A model generated the notes under the pieces. It saw nothing but the letters and a program-made list of their open reading frames with translations. It ran no database searches and was not told the DNA's origin. Positions 55,438-64,000 of a stretch of DNA of 64,000 nucleotides are shown piece by piece. Location: assembly GCF_007827365.1 (NCBI RefSeq), contig NZ_VISI01000002.1, positions 1,679,001-1,743,000 on the forward strand, read 5' to 3'. The stretch is from Olleya sp. Hel_I_94. Lineage in GTDB: Bacteria > Bacteroidota > Bacteroidia > Flavobacteriales > Flavobacteriaceae. Within the stretch, counting starts at the first letter, position 1. Each line of letters opens with the position of its first letter. The translations under genes and the position numbers were made by a program.

Positions 55438-55469
55438 AAAAGCCTTTCTGTTTTTACAGAAAGGCTTTT
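55438..55469 (-). terminator. Terminator at the end of the act-cox operon
   Basis: A perfect 14-base stem (AAAAGCCTTTCTGT with its complement) around a 4-base loop, with T-rich continuation on the minus strand, 24 bases past the coxA stop. Confidence 0.9.
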
Positions 55470-55492
55470 CAATATGATATTAGATTTAAAAT

Positions 55493-57283
55493 CTAGTGTT
55501 GTAATTCTTCTTCTCCTTCTTTTAAAGGAATAATTTGCGGAACAAAATCATCGTCATGTCCTGGTTTGCTATAGTCATAAGCCCATCTGTGAACTTCTGG
55601 TATAGCACCTGGCCAGTTACCATGTACATGTTCTACTGGTGTAGTCCATTCTAGAGTATTAGATCTCCATGGATTTTGAACAGCTTTCTTACCGTAAAAT
55701 ATACTTGAAAAGAAATTGTAGATAAATACGATTTGGAAAATACTACCAATAATAGCAAATAAAGTAATAACAACGTTTACACTAGCTAAATCATCAAACA
55801 AAGGAAAGTTAGTGTTTGTATAGTAACGTCTTGGTAAACCAGCCATACCTATAAAATGCATTGGAAAAAATACTCCATAAGCACATACCGCAGTTATCCA
55901 AAAGTGTACATATCCTAAATTTTTGTTTAACATACGTCCAAACATTTTAGGGAACCAATGATAAACACCTGCAAAGAAACCGTAAAGTGCAGAAATACCC
56001 ATCACTAAGTGGAAGTGAGCTACTACAAAGTAAGTATCATGTACGTTAATATCTAATGCACTATCTCCTAAGATAATTCCAGTTAATCCACCTGTTATGA
56101 AAGTAGAAACTAACCCAATAGAAAACAACATTGCTGGATTCATTTGAAGATTACCCTTCCATAAAGTGGTTATGTAATTAAATGCTTTTACCGCTGATGG
56201 TATAGCAATTAAAAGCGTTGTAAATGTAAATACAGATCCTAAAAATGGATTCATTCCTGAAATAAACATATGGTGACCCCAAACAATTGTAGATAAAAAT
56301 GCAATTGCTAAAATTGAAGCTACCATTGCACGATAACCAAAAATAGGCTTACGTGAGTTGGTTGCGATAATTTCTGAAGTAATACCTAATGCTGGTAATA
56401 ATACAATATATACTTCTGGGTGACCTAAGAACCAAAATAGGTGCTCAAATAAAACAGGAGAACCACCTTGGTAATGTAATACTTCACCTTGAATAAATAT
56501 ATCTGATAAGAAGAATGATGTACCAAAACTTCTATCCATTATCAATAATAATGCTGCAGATAGTAATACTGGGAATGAAATAACACCAATTATTGCTGTT
56601 ACAAAAAATGCCCAAATTGTTAAAGGTAATCTTGTCATAGACATACCCTTAGTACGTAAATTAATAACTGTAACTACATAATTTAAAGAACCTAATAAAG
56701 AAGAAGCGATAAATATAGCCATAGAAACTAACCACATTGTCATACCTAATCCAGAACCTCCTTGAGCCATTGGCAGTGCACTTAAAGGTGGGTAAATTGT
56801 CCATCCTGCTGCAGCTGGTCCAGCTTCAACAAAGAAAGAACATACCATAATAACACTTGAAGTAAAGAATAACCAATATGAAACCATGTTTAAAAAACCT
56901 GATGCCATATCTCTTGCTCCAATTTGCAATGGAATAAGTAAATTACTAAAAGTACCACTAAGTCCTGCTGTAAGTACAAAGAAAACCATTATAGTACCAT
57001 GGATAGTTACTAATGCAAGATAAATATCCGCACTCATTACACCATCTGGAGCCCATTTACCTAATAAAGCTTTAAATAATGGATTTGATTCTTCAGGCCA
57101 AGCAATTTGCATACGCATCATGATTGACATTACTACTGCTATGATTCCCATGATAAGCCCAGTAATAAGATACTGCTTGGCAATCATTTTATGATCTTGA
57201 CTAAATATATACTTAGTTATGAATGTTTCTTTATGATGATGACCATGATCGTCATGTCCATGTTCTTCTACGTGTGCTGACAT
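55493..57283 (-). CDS. ctaD: Cytochrome c oxidase subunit I
   Basis: Catalytic subunit holding low-spin heme and the heme-CuB centre; reduces O2 to water and pumps protons. The 596-residue product has 12 or more helices. The CuB and cross-link His-Tyr are in WFLGHPEVYIV, the CuB His pair in WGHHMF, and the heme ligands in HDTYFVVAHFHLVMG. The Glu-containing D-channel motif typical of A1-type oxidases is not obvious at GHPEVY; the YS-type A2 pattern may apply. N-terminus is His-rich (HVEEHGHDDHGHHH). Last gene of the act-cox operon. Confidence 0.95.
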   Translation of the reverse strand: MSAHVEEHGHDDHGHHHKETFITKYIFSQDHKMIAKQYLITGLIMGIIAVVMSIMMRMQIAWPEESNPLFKALLGKWAPDGVMSADIYLALVTIHGTIMVFFVLTAGLSGTFSNLLIPLQIGARDMASGFLNMVSYWLFFTSSVIMVCSFFVEAGPAAAGWTIYPPLSALPMAQGGSGLGMTMWLVSMAIFIASSLLGSLNYVVTVINLRTKGMSMTRLPLTIWAFFVTAIIGVISFPVLLSAALLLIMDRSFGTSFFLSDIFIQGEVLHYQGGSPVLFEHLFWFLGHPEVYIVLLPALGITSEIIATNSRKPIFGYRAMVASILAIAFLSTIVWGHHMFISGMNPFLGSVFTFTTLLIAIPSAVKAFNYITTLWKGNLQMNPAMLFSIGLVSTFITGGLTGIILGDSALDINVHDTYFVVAHFHLVMGISALYGFFAGVYHWFPKMFGRMLNKNLGYVHFWITAVCAYGVFFPMHFIGMAGLPRRYYTNTNFPLFDDLASVNVVITLFAIIGSIFQIVFIYNFFSSIFYGKKAVQNPWRSNTLEWTTPVEHVHGNWPGAIPEVHRWAYDYSKPGHDDDFVPQIIPLKEGEEELQH

Positions 57284-57316
57284 AATCTAAAATCTTTAAA
57301 TTTAATTTCTTGTTAT

Positions 57317-58393
57317 TTAATTTTTTACTAATGAATCTACAAAAAGCTTTTGCTCTTTCATCCACTCATCATACTCCTCTTGTGTTTCCACTATAATTTT
57401 CATTTGCATGTTATAGTGAGACGTTCCACAAATCTTGTTACATAATAGTAAATAATCAAACTCATAAGGCTCTAAACCTTCTTTACCCTCAGCAATTAAA
57501 GATTGACTCTTCTCTGTTCTGATTTTGTTGATATTAGCTACTTTATCTTGAATTTCTTGCGTTTCACGCATTTCAGCAGTAGTTTTAGAAGGAGTAAAAC
57601 CAAACTGAGTAATCATACCAGGAACACAGTTCATCTGAGCTCTAAAGTGAGGCATGTAAGCAGAGTGTAATACATCTTGAGAACGCATTTTAAATAAAAC
57701 AGGTTTTCCTACTACTAAATGTAACTCTTTAACAATTACATCATCTTGAGCATTAGGGTCAGACTCATCCACACCTAATTCATTAGCCCTATTAATATCA
57801 ATCAATCTAACATTAGCTTTACCTAAAGCATTATCAGGACCAGAATATCTAGCTTTCCAATTAAACTGTTGCGCGTATAATTCAACAATCATAGGGTCTG
57901 ATTCTTCATCAATATTCATGATACTTGTCCAAGTAAATAATCCTTGAATAATTAAACCTGCCAATACAATTACAGGTATAATAGTCCATATAGCCTCTAA
58001 TTTATTATTGTCAGCATAAAACAAAGCTTTTTTACCTTTTTCACCTCTGTATTTAAAAGCGAAATAATGAAGCAAAAACTGAGTAATTGTTTGAACAAAG
58101 AAGATAACAATCATAGAAATGATCATTAAGCTATCAATACCAGGTCCATGCTCTGAGGCAGAATTAGACATTAAAGGTAAGTCTCCCCATTTAACAAAAC
58201 ATACTATTGTAATAACATAAATGAAGATTAAAAAACCTATCATTAAGTAACCGTTTATACGGTTATCGTTATCATTTGCTACTTGATTATTATCGTTTGT
58301 TTTACCTGCTTGCGTCAAATCAAAGATTTTAACCATTTGCCAGATTGCAACGAAAATAAATACTAAAACTAAAATTGATAAGAAAGTCGTCAT
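57317..58393 (-). CDS. ctaC: Cytochrome c oxidase subunit II with CuA site
   Basis: Accepts electrons from cytochrome c at the dinuclear CuA centre. The 358-residue product has N-terminal hydrophobic segments (about 3-20, 48-67, 86-110, 135-155) and a periplasmic cupredoxin domain. CuA ligands are visible as the His in VLHSAYMP and C-x3-C-x3-H-x2-M in LCNKICGTSHYNM. No fused cytochrome c domain is present, so the electron donor is likely ActE or a separate cytochrome. The extra N-terminal helices beyond the usual two are typical of Bacteroidota. Confidence 0.94.
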   Translation of the reverse strand: MTTFLSILVLVFIFVAIWQMVKIFDLTQAGKTNDNNQVANDNDNRINGYLMIGFLIFIYVITIVCFVKWGDLPLMSNSASEHGPGIDSLMIISMIVIFFVQTITQFLLHYFAFKYRGEKGKKALFYADNNKLEAIWTIIPVIVLAGLIIQGLFTWTSIMNIDEESDPMIVELYAQQFNWKARYSGPDNALGKANVRLIDINRANELGVDESDPNAQDDVIVKELHLVVGKPVLFKMRSQDVLHSAYMPHFRAQMNCVPGMITQFGFTPSKTTAEMRETQEIQDKVANINKIRTEKSQSLIAEGKEGLEPYEFDYLLLCNKICGTSHYNMQMKIIVETQEEYDEWMKEQKLFVDSLVKN

Positions 58394-58423
58394 TGTTATC
58401 GTTCTTCTTTATTTTATTTTTTA

Positions 58424-59803
58424 TTAATAATGGAAATGTTCACTCTCTTTGATGAACGGATTTCCTTTAGCGATTAGAGGTTGTTTAGATATTGCATAAA
58501 ACACAATAAACATAAATAAACCAGCGAACAATAAAATTGCTCCTATTTCAGGCATACCAATAAACCATCTGTCTCCAACCGTAGCTGGCATAATCATGTT
58601 GAATATATCAATATAGTGTCCTGCTAAAATTACAACTCCAGCCATAATTACAAACCAAGGAATACGCTTATAGTCACTATTCATTAATAGTAAAAGAGGG
58701 AATAGGAAATTCATAGCTATCATTCCGAAGAAAGGAAGGTTATAATCTTCAATTCTAGTTACAAAGTAAGTTACTTCTTCTGGAATGTTTGAGTACCAAA
58801 TTAACATAAATTGAGAAAACCATAGGTATGTCCAGAAAATACTAAACCCAAACATAAACTTAGCTAAATCATGAATATGACTATCGTTAACTTGTTGTAA
58901 TAATCCTTTAGATTTTAAGTAGATAGTAATCATTGCCATAACTGTAACAGCACAAACCATCATTCCTGCGAATACATACCATCCAAATAATGTTGAGAAC
59001 CAGTGAGGATCTACACTCATAATCCAATCCCATGACATCATCGACTCAGTATAAATAAAGAATACTAAAAATGCTGCAGCAATACGAAATGATTTTTTAA
59101 AGTTACTTCTATCACCTTCAGGAGCTTGATCTTGCGCTAATGAAAATTTACGAGCAAAAAATCTATATAGAGACCATCCACCAATAAAAACCAAAGCTCT
59201 AATAACAAAACCTGTTGTATTTAACCAAGCTGACTTACCAGCTACTAATTTATCAAACTTATCGCTCTCTGGATTCACCATTTCCGGATCCATCCAAATA
59301 AATATATGATCACCAGCCCAAACAGCTATAGCAACAACAATTAATGCTCCAGGTAATACATAGTAAGTAATACCTTCCATTACTCTAAATAATAAAGGAG
59401 ACCAACCTGCTTGTGCAGCAAACTGAATTGCATAAAATGCTAGAGCACCTAAAGCAATCATCATAAAGAAAAATGCAGCAACATAAAGCGCTGAATAAGG
59501 TCTATTATGAATTTGATGCATTACATGTTCTGCATGCTCATCTCCATGATGTGCATCTGCTTCAGCATGCGAAGCCTCTTCACCATGAGCATCTGTATTA
59601 ACGTGAGCCTCAACTTCATGAGTATCAGTAATGGTTGCATGGCTATCACCATGAGAACCATGACTTGCTTCTTCTGCTAGCATCGTTTTAACGTTATCTA
59701 AAGTAACGTGATGAGACGAGTAATAACCTGTTCCCCATAATCCCGCTCCTACAATGATTAGGATTAGTGAAACTAATTTTAGTCTATTTGAAAGTGTGTA
59801 CAT
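58424..59803 (-). CDS. actF: Alternative Complex III subunit ActF
   Basis: Membrane subunit of the quinol:cytochrome c/oxidase oxidoreductase, related in fold to ActC/NrfD. The 459-residue product has about ten helices. Near the N-terminus after the first helix is a His/Glu/Asp-rich soluble loop (about 42-95, with repeats such as HGSHGDSH and HADAHHGDEH) that may bind metal ions. QFMLIWYSNIPEE and SMMSWDWIMSVDPHWFSTLFGWY are family segments. It lies 26 bases after actE and 30 before the oxidase subunit II gene. Confidence 0.92.
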   Translation of the reverse strand: MYTLSNRLKLVSLILIIVGAGLWGTGYYSSHHVTLDNVKTMLAEEASHGSHGDSHATITDTHEVEAHVNTDAHGEEASHAEADAHHGDEHAEHVMHQIHNRPYSALYVAAFFFMMIALGALAFYAIQFAAQAGWSPLLFRVMEGITYYVLPGALIVVAIAVWAGDHIFIWMDPEMVNPESDKFDKLVAGKSAWLNTTGFVIRALVFIGGWSLYRFFARKFSLAQDQAPEGDRSNFKKSFRIAAAFLVFFIYTESMMSWDWIMSVDPHWFSTLFGWYVFAGMMVCAVTVMAMITIYLKSKGLLQQVNDSHIHDLAKFMFGFSIFWTYLWFSQFMLIWYSNIPEEVTYFVTRIEDYNLPFFGMIAMNFLFPLLLLMNSDYKRIPWFVIMAGVVILAGHYIDIFNMIMPATVGDRWFIGMPEIGAILLFAGLFMFIVFYAISKQPLIAKGNPFIKESEHFHY

Positions 59804-59829
59804 ATCTATATATAAACTTTATCTAAATC

Positions 59830-60387
59830 TTATTTTTCTAAGTCTGCCTTTAATTTCTCAACATAGGCAACAACTTGCCAACGTTCTTCCTCGCTTAAAA
59901 AGTTAGCGTAAGATCCCATTGAGTTTTTACCATAATACATTACATGATAAATACTACCTGTATTAATAGCTCTACCTACATCGTCATAACTTGGTACTCC
60001 AAGAATTTTCTCTCTTTTAACCAAATTACCTTTACCGTCACCTTTGTTACCATGACATATACCACAATAAATGTTGTATAATTCTTTAGCTCTTGGCTCA
60101 TCAAATTGAGTAGAATCTAAAGGCGATTTAAGTTCAGCTTTAGCTAAATCATAACCAGCAATGTCATTTGTATACTCAAAAGGTGTATAACCTCTAGGTA
60201 TAGTACCATCTACAGGTAATTGGGCTTCAACTCCGTTTGCAAAAGCATCTGACTCTTGGTAAGCATCGTACGCCACAGACTCATACATGTTTGGCATGTA
60301 TTGATAATTTGGACGAGAACTCTTATTACAAGAAGTAAACGAGATTGCAATTAAGGCTATTATTGATATTTTAATTAAATGTTTCAT
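59830..60387 (-). CDS. actE: Alternative Complex III cytochrome c subunit ActE
   Basis: Mono-heme c lipoprotein that can carry electrons from the Act complex toward the oxidase. The 185-residue product has lipobox SFTSC (Cys20), the heme site CGICH (Cys108, Cys111, His112), and a distal Met candidate in GKNSMGSYANFLS. The YMPNMYESVAYDAYQES opening is typical of the family. 9 bases separate it from actD and 26 from actF. Confidence 0.94.
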   Translation of the reverse strand: MKHLIKISIIALIAISFTSCNKSSRPNYQYMPNMYESVAYDAYQESDAFANGVEAQLPVDGTIPRGYTPFEYTNDIAGYDLAKAELKSPLDSTQFDEPRAKELYNIYCGICHGNKGDGKGNLVKREKILGVPSYDDVGRAINTGSIYHVMYYGKNSMGSYANFLSEEERWQVVAYVEKLKADLEK

Positions 60388-60396
60388 TCTATCTAA

Positions 60397-60927
60397 TTAA
60401 TGTGCTTTATCTACTACGTTAATTTCAACTGCTCCTGTTTGTGATAATAGACTTTGCAATTCAACTTCATTGTTATGAATCGGAAGTTCCATTAAGAAAT
60501 GGTCATCAGTTGTTCTAGGATCTGGATTTTCAGCTTTTTTAAAAGGCCACATTTTACTTCTTAAATAAAACGTTATAACCATTAAATGGGCTGCAAAAAA
60601 CACTGTAAGCTCAAACATAATTGGTACAAAAGCTGGCATGTTTTCTAGGTAACTAAAACTAGGTTTTCCACCAATATCTTGAGGCCAATCTTCAATCATA
60701 ATGAAATTCATCATTAAAACTGCTACTGTTAAACCAACACAACCGTACAAAAATGCACATATAGCTAAACGTGTTGGTGCTAATCCCATCGCCTTATCAA
60801 GTCCATGGACAGGAAAAGGTGTATATATTTCTTCGATTTGATGTTTTGCAGCTTTAACTTTTTTAACTGCATTCATTAACACATCGTCATCGTTATAAAT
60901 AGCGTGAATTACTTTTGAAGCTTCCAT
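60397..60927 (-). CDS. actD: Alternative Complex III subunit ActD (DUF3341)
   Basis: The 176-residue product has the DUF3341 layout: an N-terminal soluble part with the NAVKKVKAAKHQIEEIYTPFPVHGLD segment, two membrane helices (about 57-77 and 95-115) and a C-terminal soluble tail with DDHFLMEL. Structural, non-cofactor subunit of the Act complex. 3 bases after actC. Confidence 0.94.
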   Translation of the reverse strand: MEASKVIHAIYNDDDVLMNAVKKVKAAKHQIEEIYTPFPVHGLDKAMGLAPTRLAICAFLYGCVGLTVAVLMMNFIMIEDWPQDIGGKPSFSYLENMPAFVPIMFELTVFFAAHLMVITFYLRSKMWPFKKAENPDPRTTDDHFLMELPIHNNEVELQSLLSQTGAVEINVVDKAH

Positions 60928-60930
60928 ATG

Positions 60931-62388
60931 CTACTTTAAGTTTTTTGATTCGTTATTATTAACCTCAGAAGTTCTGGCATCTGATCCAGTACCTACTAAG
61001 CTATCTCCTCTTTCTCTGATGTTTTTGTAACGTTGCCCAGAAGATTTCAATATAGTTTTAACTTCTGCTTGAGCTATTACTGGGAATGTTCTAGAATACA
61101 ATAAGAAAAGTACGAAGAAGAAACCAATTGTTCCAATAAAAATTCCAATATCGACAAATGTTGGTGAGAACATCGTCCAAGAAGAAGGTAAATAATCCCT
61201 GTGTAAAGATGTTACGATAATTACAAAACGTTCAAACCACATACCTATGTTTACTACAATCGAGATAAAGAAAGAAAACATGATACTTGTACGTAGTTTT
61301 TTAAACCACATAAACTGTGGTGAAAATACGTTACAGCTCATCATCATCCAATAGGCCCAAGCATAAGGACCAGTTGCTCTGTTCAAGAATGCATATTGTT
61401 CATATTCTACACCAGAATACCAAGCAACAAACAACTCAGTTATGTAAGCCACACCCACGATAGATCCTGTAAGCATGATTACAATATTCATTAACTCTAT
61501 ATGTTGCACTGTAATGTAGTCTTCTAAGTTACATACCTTTCTCATGATGATAAGTAAAGTGTTTACCATAGCAAATCCTGAGAAAATCGCTCCTGCCACA
61601 AAATATGGAGGAAAGATTGTTGTATGCCAACCAGGTATAACAGATGTTGCAAAGTCAAAAGATACAATAGTGTGTACTGAAAGTACTAAAGGAGTTGCTA
61701 AACCAGCAAGTACAAGAGAAACCTCTTCAAAACGTTGCCAATCTTTAGCACGACCTGTCCAACCAAAACTTAATAAGCTATAAATTTTCTTTTGGAAAGG
61801 TTTGATAGCTCTATCACGTAACATTGCAAAATCAGGTAATAATCCAGTCCACCAGAAAACCAATGAAACCGATAAATACGTTGAAATCGCAAATACATCC
61901 CAAAGCAATGGTGAGTTAAAGTTTACCCATAACGAACCAAATTGATTAGGAATAGGTAACACCCAATACGCTAACCATGGACGACCCATGTGGATGATTG
62001 GAAATAAACCAGCTTGAACTACCGAGAAAATTGTCATTGCTTCTGCAGAACGGTTAATTGCCATTCTCCATTTTTGACGGAATAATAAAAGTACTGCAGA
62101 AATTAATGTTCCTGCGTGACCAATACCAACCCACCAAACGAAGTTAGTAATATCCCAAGCCCAGTTTACTGTTCTGTTTAGACCCCAAGTTCCGATTCCA
62201 GTAGAAACGGTGTATATAATACAACCTATTCCCCAAAGAAAAGCTACAAGTGCGATAGAGAATACAATCCACCACTGTTTGTTAGCCTTACCCTCTACAG
62301 GTGCTGCGATATCTACAGTTACATCGTGGTAAGATTTCTCACCTGTAACCAAAGGTCTTCTAATAGGTGCTTCGTAATGAGACGCCAT
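60931..62388 (-). CDS. actC: Alternative Complex III quinol-binding subunit ActC (NrfD-like)
   Basis: Ten-helix NrfD/PsrC-type membrane protein that holds the menaquinol site of the Act complex. The 485-residue product shows GIGHAGTLISAVLLLFRQKWRMAINRSAEAMTIF, IHMGRPWLAYWVLPIPNQ and SVHTIVSFDFATSVIPGWHTTIFPPYFVAGAI. C-terminal charged tail (about 450-485). Lies 32 bases after actB and 3 before actD. Confidence 0.95.
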   Translation of the reverse strand: MASHYEAPIRRPLVTGEKSYHDVTVDIAAPVEGKANKQWWIVFSIALVAFLWGIGCIIYTVSTGIGTWGLNRTVNWAWDITNFVWWVGIGHAGTLISAVLLLFRQKWRMAINRSAEAMTIFSVVQAGLFPIIHMGRPWLAYWVLPIPNQFGSLWVNFNSPLLWDVFAISTYLSVSLVFWWTGLLPDFAMLRDRAIKPFQKKIYSLLSFGWTGRAKDWQRFEEVSLVLAGLATPLVLSVHTIVSFDFATSVIPGWHTTIFPPYFVAGAIFSGFAMVNTLLIIMRKVCNLEDYITVQHIELMNIVIMLTGSIVGVAYITELFVAWYSGVEYEQYAFLNRATGPYAWAYWMMMSCNVFSPQFMWFKKLRTSIMFSFFISIVVNIGMWFERFVIIVTSLHRDYLPSSWTMFSPTFVDIGIFIGTIGFFFVLFLLYSRTFPVIAQAEVKTILKSSGQRYKNIRERGDSLVGTGSDARTSEVNNNESKNLK

Positions 62389-62420
62389 AATCCTTTATAA
62401 TTGTTTATTAATTAATCTTT

Positions 62421-64000
62421 TTATGCTTCTTTCGTGTTTCTCACTTTAGTATGATACTGAACATTAGGTTTAGTACCAACACTTTCTAATAAGTGATACA
62501 TACGATCGTCTTTTAAAAGTTTTGCAACTTTACTTTCCTTATCGTTAATATCTCCAAATATCATTGCTCCACTACTACATGCAGCTGAACAAGCTGTTTG
62601 GAATTCTCCGTCTTTAATCTCACGTCCATCGCGCTTAGCGTCAAGAATAGTCTTTTGTGTTTTTTGAATACACATAGAACATTTTTCCATTACACCACGA
62701 GAACGAACAGTAACATCAGGATTAATTACCATACGACCTAAGTCATTATTCATGTGGTAATCAAACTCGTCATTTCCGTTATATAAGAACCAGTTAAAAC
62801 GTCTTACTTTATACGGACAGTTGTTTGCACAATATCTTGTACCCACACATCTGTTGTATGCCATATGGTTTTGACCTTGTCTACCGTGTGCTGTAGCAGC
62901 AACAGGACATACAGTCTCACATGGAGCATGATTACAATGTTGACACATTACTGGTTGGAATGCTACTTGTGGATTATCTGCAGGATCTTCTAATTCTCCA
63001 AAACCTCCTAAAGAACCATTATCTCCAAATAAACCAGAGAATCCTTCTTTTTTAGCATCATCTTCAGCAAATGTATCTTCTGATGAGTAATATCTATCAA
63101 TACGTAACCAATGCATATCACGACTACGTCTAATTTCTTCTTTACCAACTACTGGTACGTTGTTTTCAGCATGACATGCAATAACACATGCTCCACAACC
63201 TGTACAAGCATTTAAGTCAATTGATAGATTAAAATGATGTCCAATTGAACGGTCAAATTCATCCCATAAATCAACCTCAGGAGATGTAACCGGAGTTTCT
63301 TGGTGATTTAAAGATACCATAGGAACTTCATTCCAATAGTGCTTATCTTTAGTATTAAAAATCTCTAATGTCGTTTCTTTTATGATATCACCACGACCCA
63401 TCAATGTGTTTTGTAACTGTACACATGCAAATTCATGCATTCCAGTTGCAGGCTCAATAGATACGCTTTGAACAGTATTAAATTCTTTATAAAGTGTAAA
63501 AGCATTTACACCTGTTTTCATTTCATCTTTAAGACCAGCAGATCTACCATATCCAAATGCTAAACCAACAGATCCCTTTGCTTGTCCTGGTTGAATGATT
63601 ACTGGAACATTAGATAAAGTAGTACTACCTAACTTAAGGTTAACGTAGCTACCATTTAAAGCTCCTGTAGAATCATTTTCATTGATAATATTCCAAGCTT
63701 GAGCATCAGATTTAGAAACCGTTAAATAGTTATCCCATGATGTTCTAGTAATTGGATCAGGAAACTCTTGTAACCAAGGGTTGTTGGCCTGTTGACCATC
63801 ACCCATTCCAACTTTAGAATATAATGTTAATTCTGTACCACTAGTTTTTACACTTGAAGCTAATGCTCTTGCTGCATCGCTAGCAGGTAATTCATCCTGA
63901 GCAATCTCTTCAGTTACTTCTTCAACAACTGGCATTGAACTAACAAATGACCCATCATGTAAAGCTTGGTTATAAGAACTACCATTAAGAATAGTCTCTT
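62421..64000 (-). CDS. actB: Alternative Complex III Fe-S subunit ActB (N-terminal part outside window)
   Basis: Large periplasmic subunit combining a molybdopterin-oxidoreductase-like part without cofactor and a ferredoxin-like part. The frame is still open at the window end (upstream of the internal ATG at 63935 it reads ...NQALHDGSFVSS), so roughly the C-terminal 526 residues are present. Four clusters of cysteines bind Fe-S: CTGCGACVIACH, CQHCNHAPCETVCP, CVGTRYCANNCPY and CSMCIQKTQ with a later CSAACSS. First visible gene of the actB-C-D-E-F-ctaC-ctaD operon; actA would lie outside. Confidence 0.95.
   Translation of the reverse strand, partial: ETILNGSSYNQALHDGSFVSSMPVVEEVTEEIAQDELPASDAARALASSVKTSGTELTLYSKVGMGDGQQANNPWLQEFPDPITRTSWDNYLTVSKSDAQAWNIINENDSTGALNGSYVNLKLGSTTLSNVPVIIQPGQAKGSVGLAFGYGRSAGLKDEMKTGVNAFTLYKEFNTVQSVSIEPATGMHEFACVQLQNTLMGRGDIIKETTLEIFNTKDKHYWNEVPMVSLNHQETPVTSPEVDLWDEFDRSIGHHFNLSIDLNACTGCGACVIACHAENNVPVVGKEEIRRSRDMHWLRIDRYYSSEDTFAEDDAKKEGFSGLFGDNGSLGGFGELEDPADNPQVAFQPVMCQHCNHAPCETVCPVAATAHGRQGQNHMAYNRCVGTRYCANNCPYKVRRFNWFLYNGNDEFDYHMNNDLGRMVINPDVTVRSRGVMEKCSMCIQKTQKTILDAKRDGREIKDGEFQTACSAACSSGAMIFGDINDKESKVAKLLKDDRMYHLLESVGTKPNVQYHTKVRNTKEA

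Overview
The window comes from a flavobacterium (phylum Bacteroidota, family Flavobacteriaceae; the genus cannot be settled from the sequence). The DNA is AT-rich, Shine-Dalgarno sites are absent, and the few recognisable promoters follow the Bacteroidota TTG / TAnnTTTG pattern. The content fits: type IX secretion and gliding genes (SprA, a PorP/SprF-like protein, a RemB-like protein, a giant protein with a gliding-type C-terminal sorting domain), Alternative Complex III followed by a caa3-type oxidase, many Cys-anchored lipoproteins, and two-domain NADP malic enzyme.

Layout. 1-3.4 kb (+): end of trigger factor, then clpP and clpX. 3.5-7.5 kb: a Cys-rich lipoprotein enclosed by two near-identical terminators, a GH3-like protein, a DUF2797 protein and two small unknowns, closed by a nested hairpin element. 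7.5-11.4 kb (-): gamma carbonic anhydrase and a histidine kinase / lipoprotein / LytTR regulator operon. 11.6-15.2 kb: SIMPL protein (+), PorP/SprF (-), NifU-type scaffold and dodecin (+). 15.2-21.9 kb (-): a 2226-residue secreted repeat protein. 22.2-29.4 kb: MscS channel (+) facing a MacAB/TolC-like exporter operon that ends with tsaB (-). 29.5-35.9 kb (-): cytochrome oxidase assembly and subunit genes (heme O synthase, two subunit III-family proteins, subunit IV, SCO, a Cys-free SCO-like protein, DUF420, a CxxC small protein). 36-41.5 kb (-): lipoprotein, RemB-like barrel, two TonB-family proteins, VanZ, gcvH. 41.5-55.4 kb (-): sprA, ruvA, malic enzyme, queG, cytochrome P450, ruvB. 55.5-64 kb (-): actB-C-D-E-F, coxB, coxA, with actB running off the window end.

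How it works together. Menaquinol is oxidised by the Act complex, which reduces cytochrome c domains feeding the oxidase encoded directly behind it. The heme O synthase, subunits III and IV and the SCO/DUF420 group needed to build that oxidase lie in a separate cluster 20 kb away. SprA is the type IX translocon channel; the giant repeat protein and PorP/SprF are a likely substrate and its outer-membrane partner.

No tRNA, rRNA, CRISPR array, insertion sequence, phage or plasmid gene was seen, and no stretch over 300 bases lacks a gene. This is mostly core genome. I found no convincing undescribed multi-gene system; the best leads are small ones: duplicated terminators around a lipoprotein gene, a terminator hidden in tsaB, calcium-binding-type repeats in both giant surface proteins, a Cys-free SCO-like protein, and a DUF2797 protein resembling GIY-YIG enzymes.
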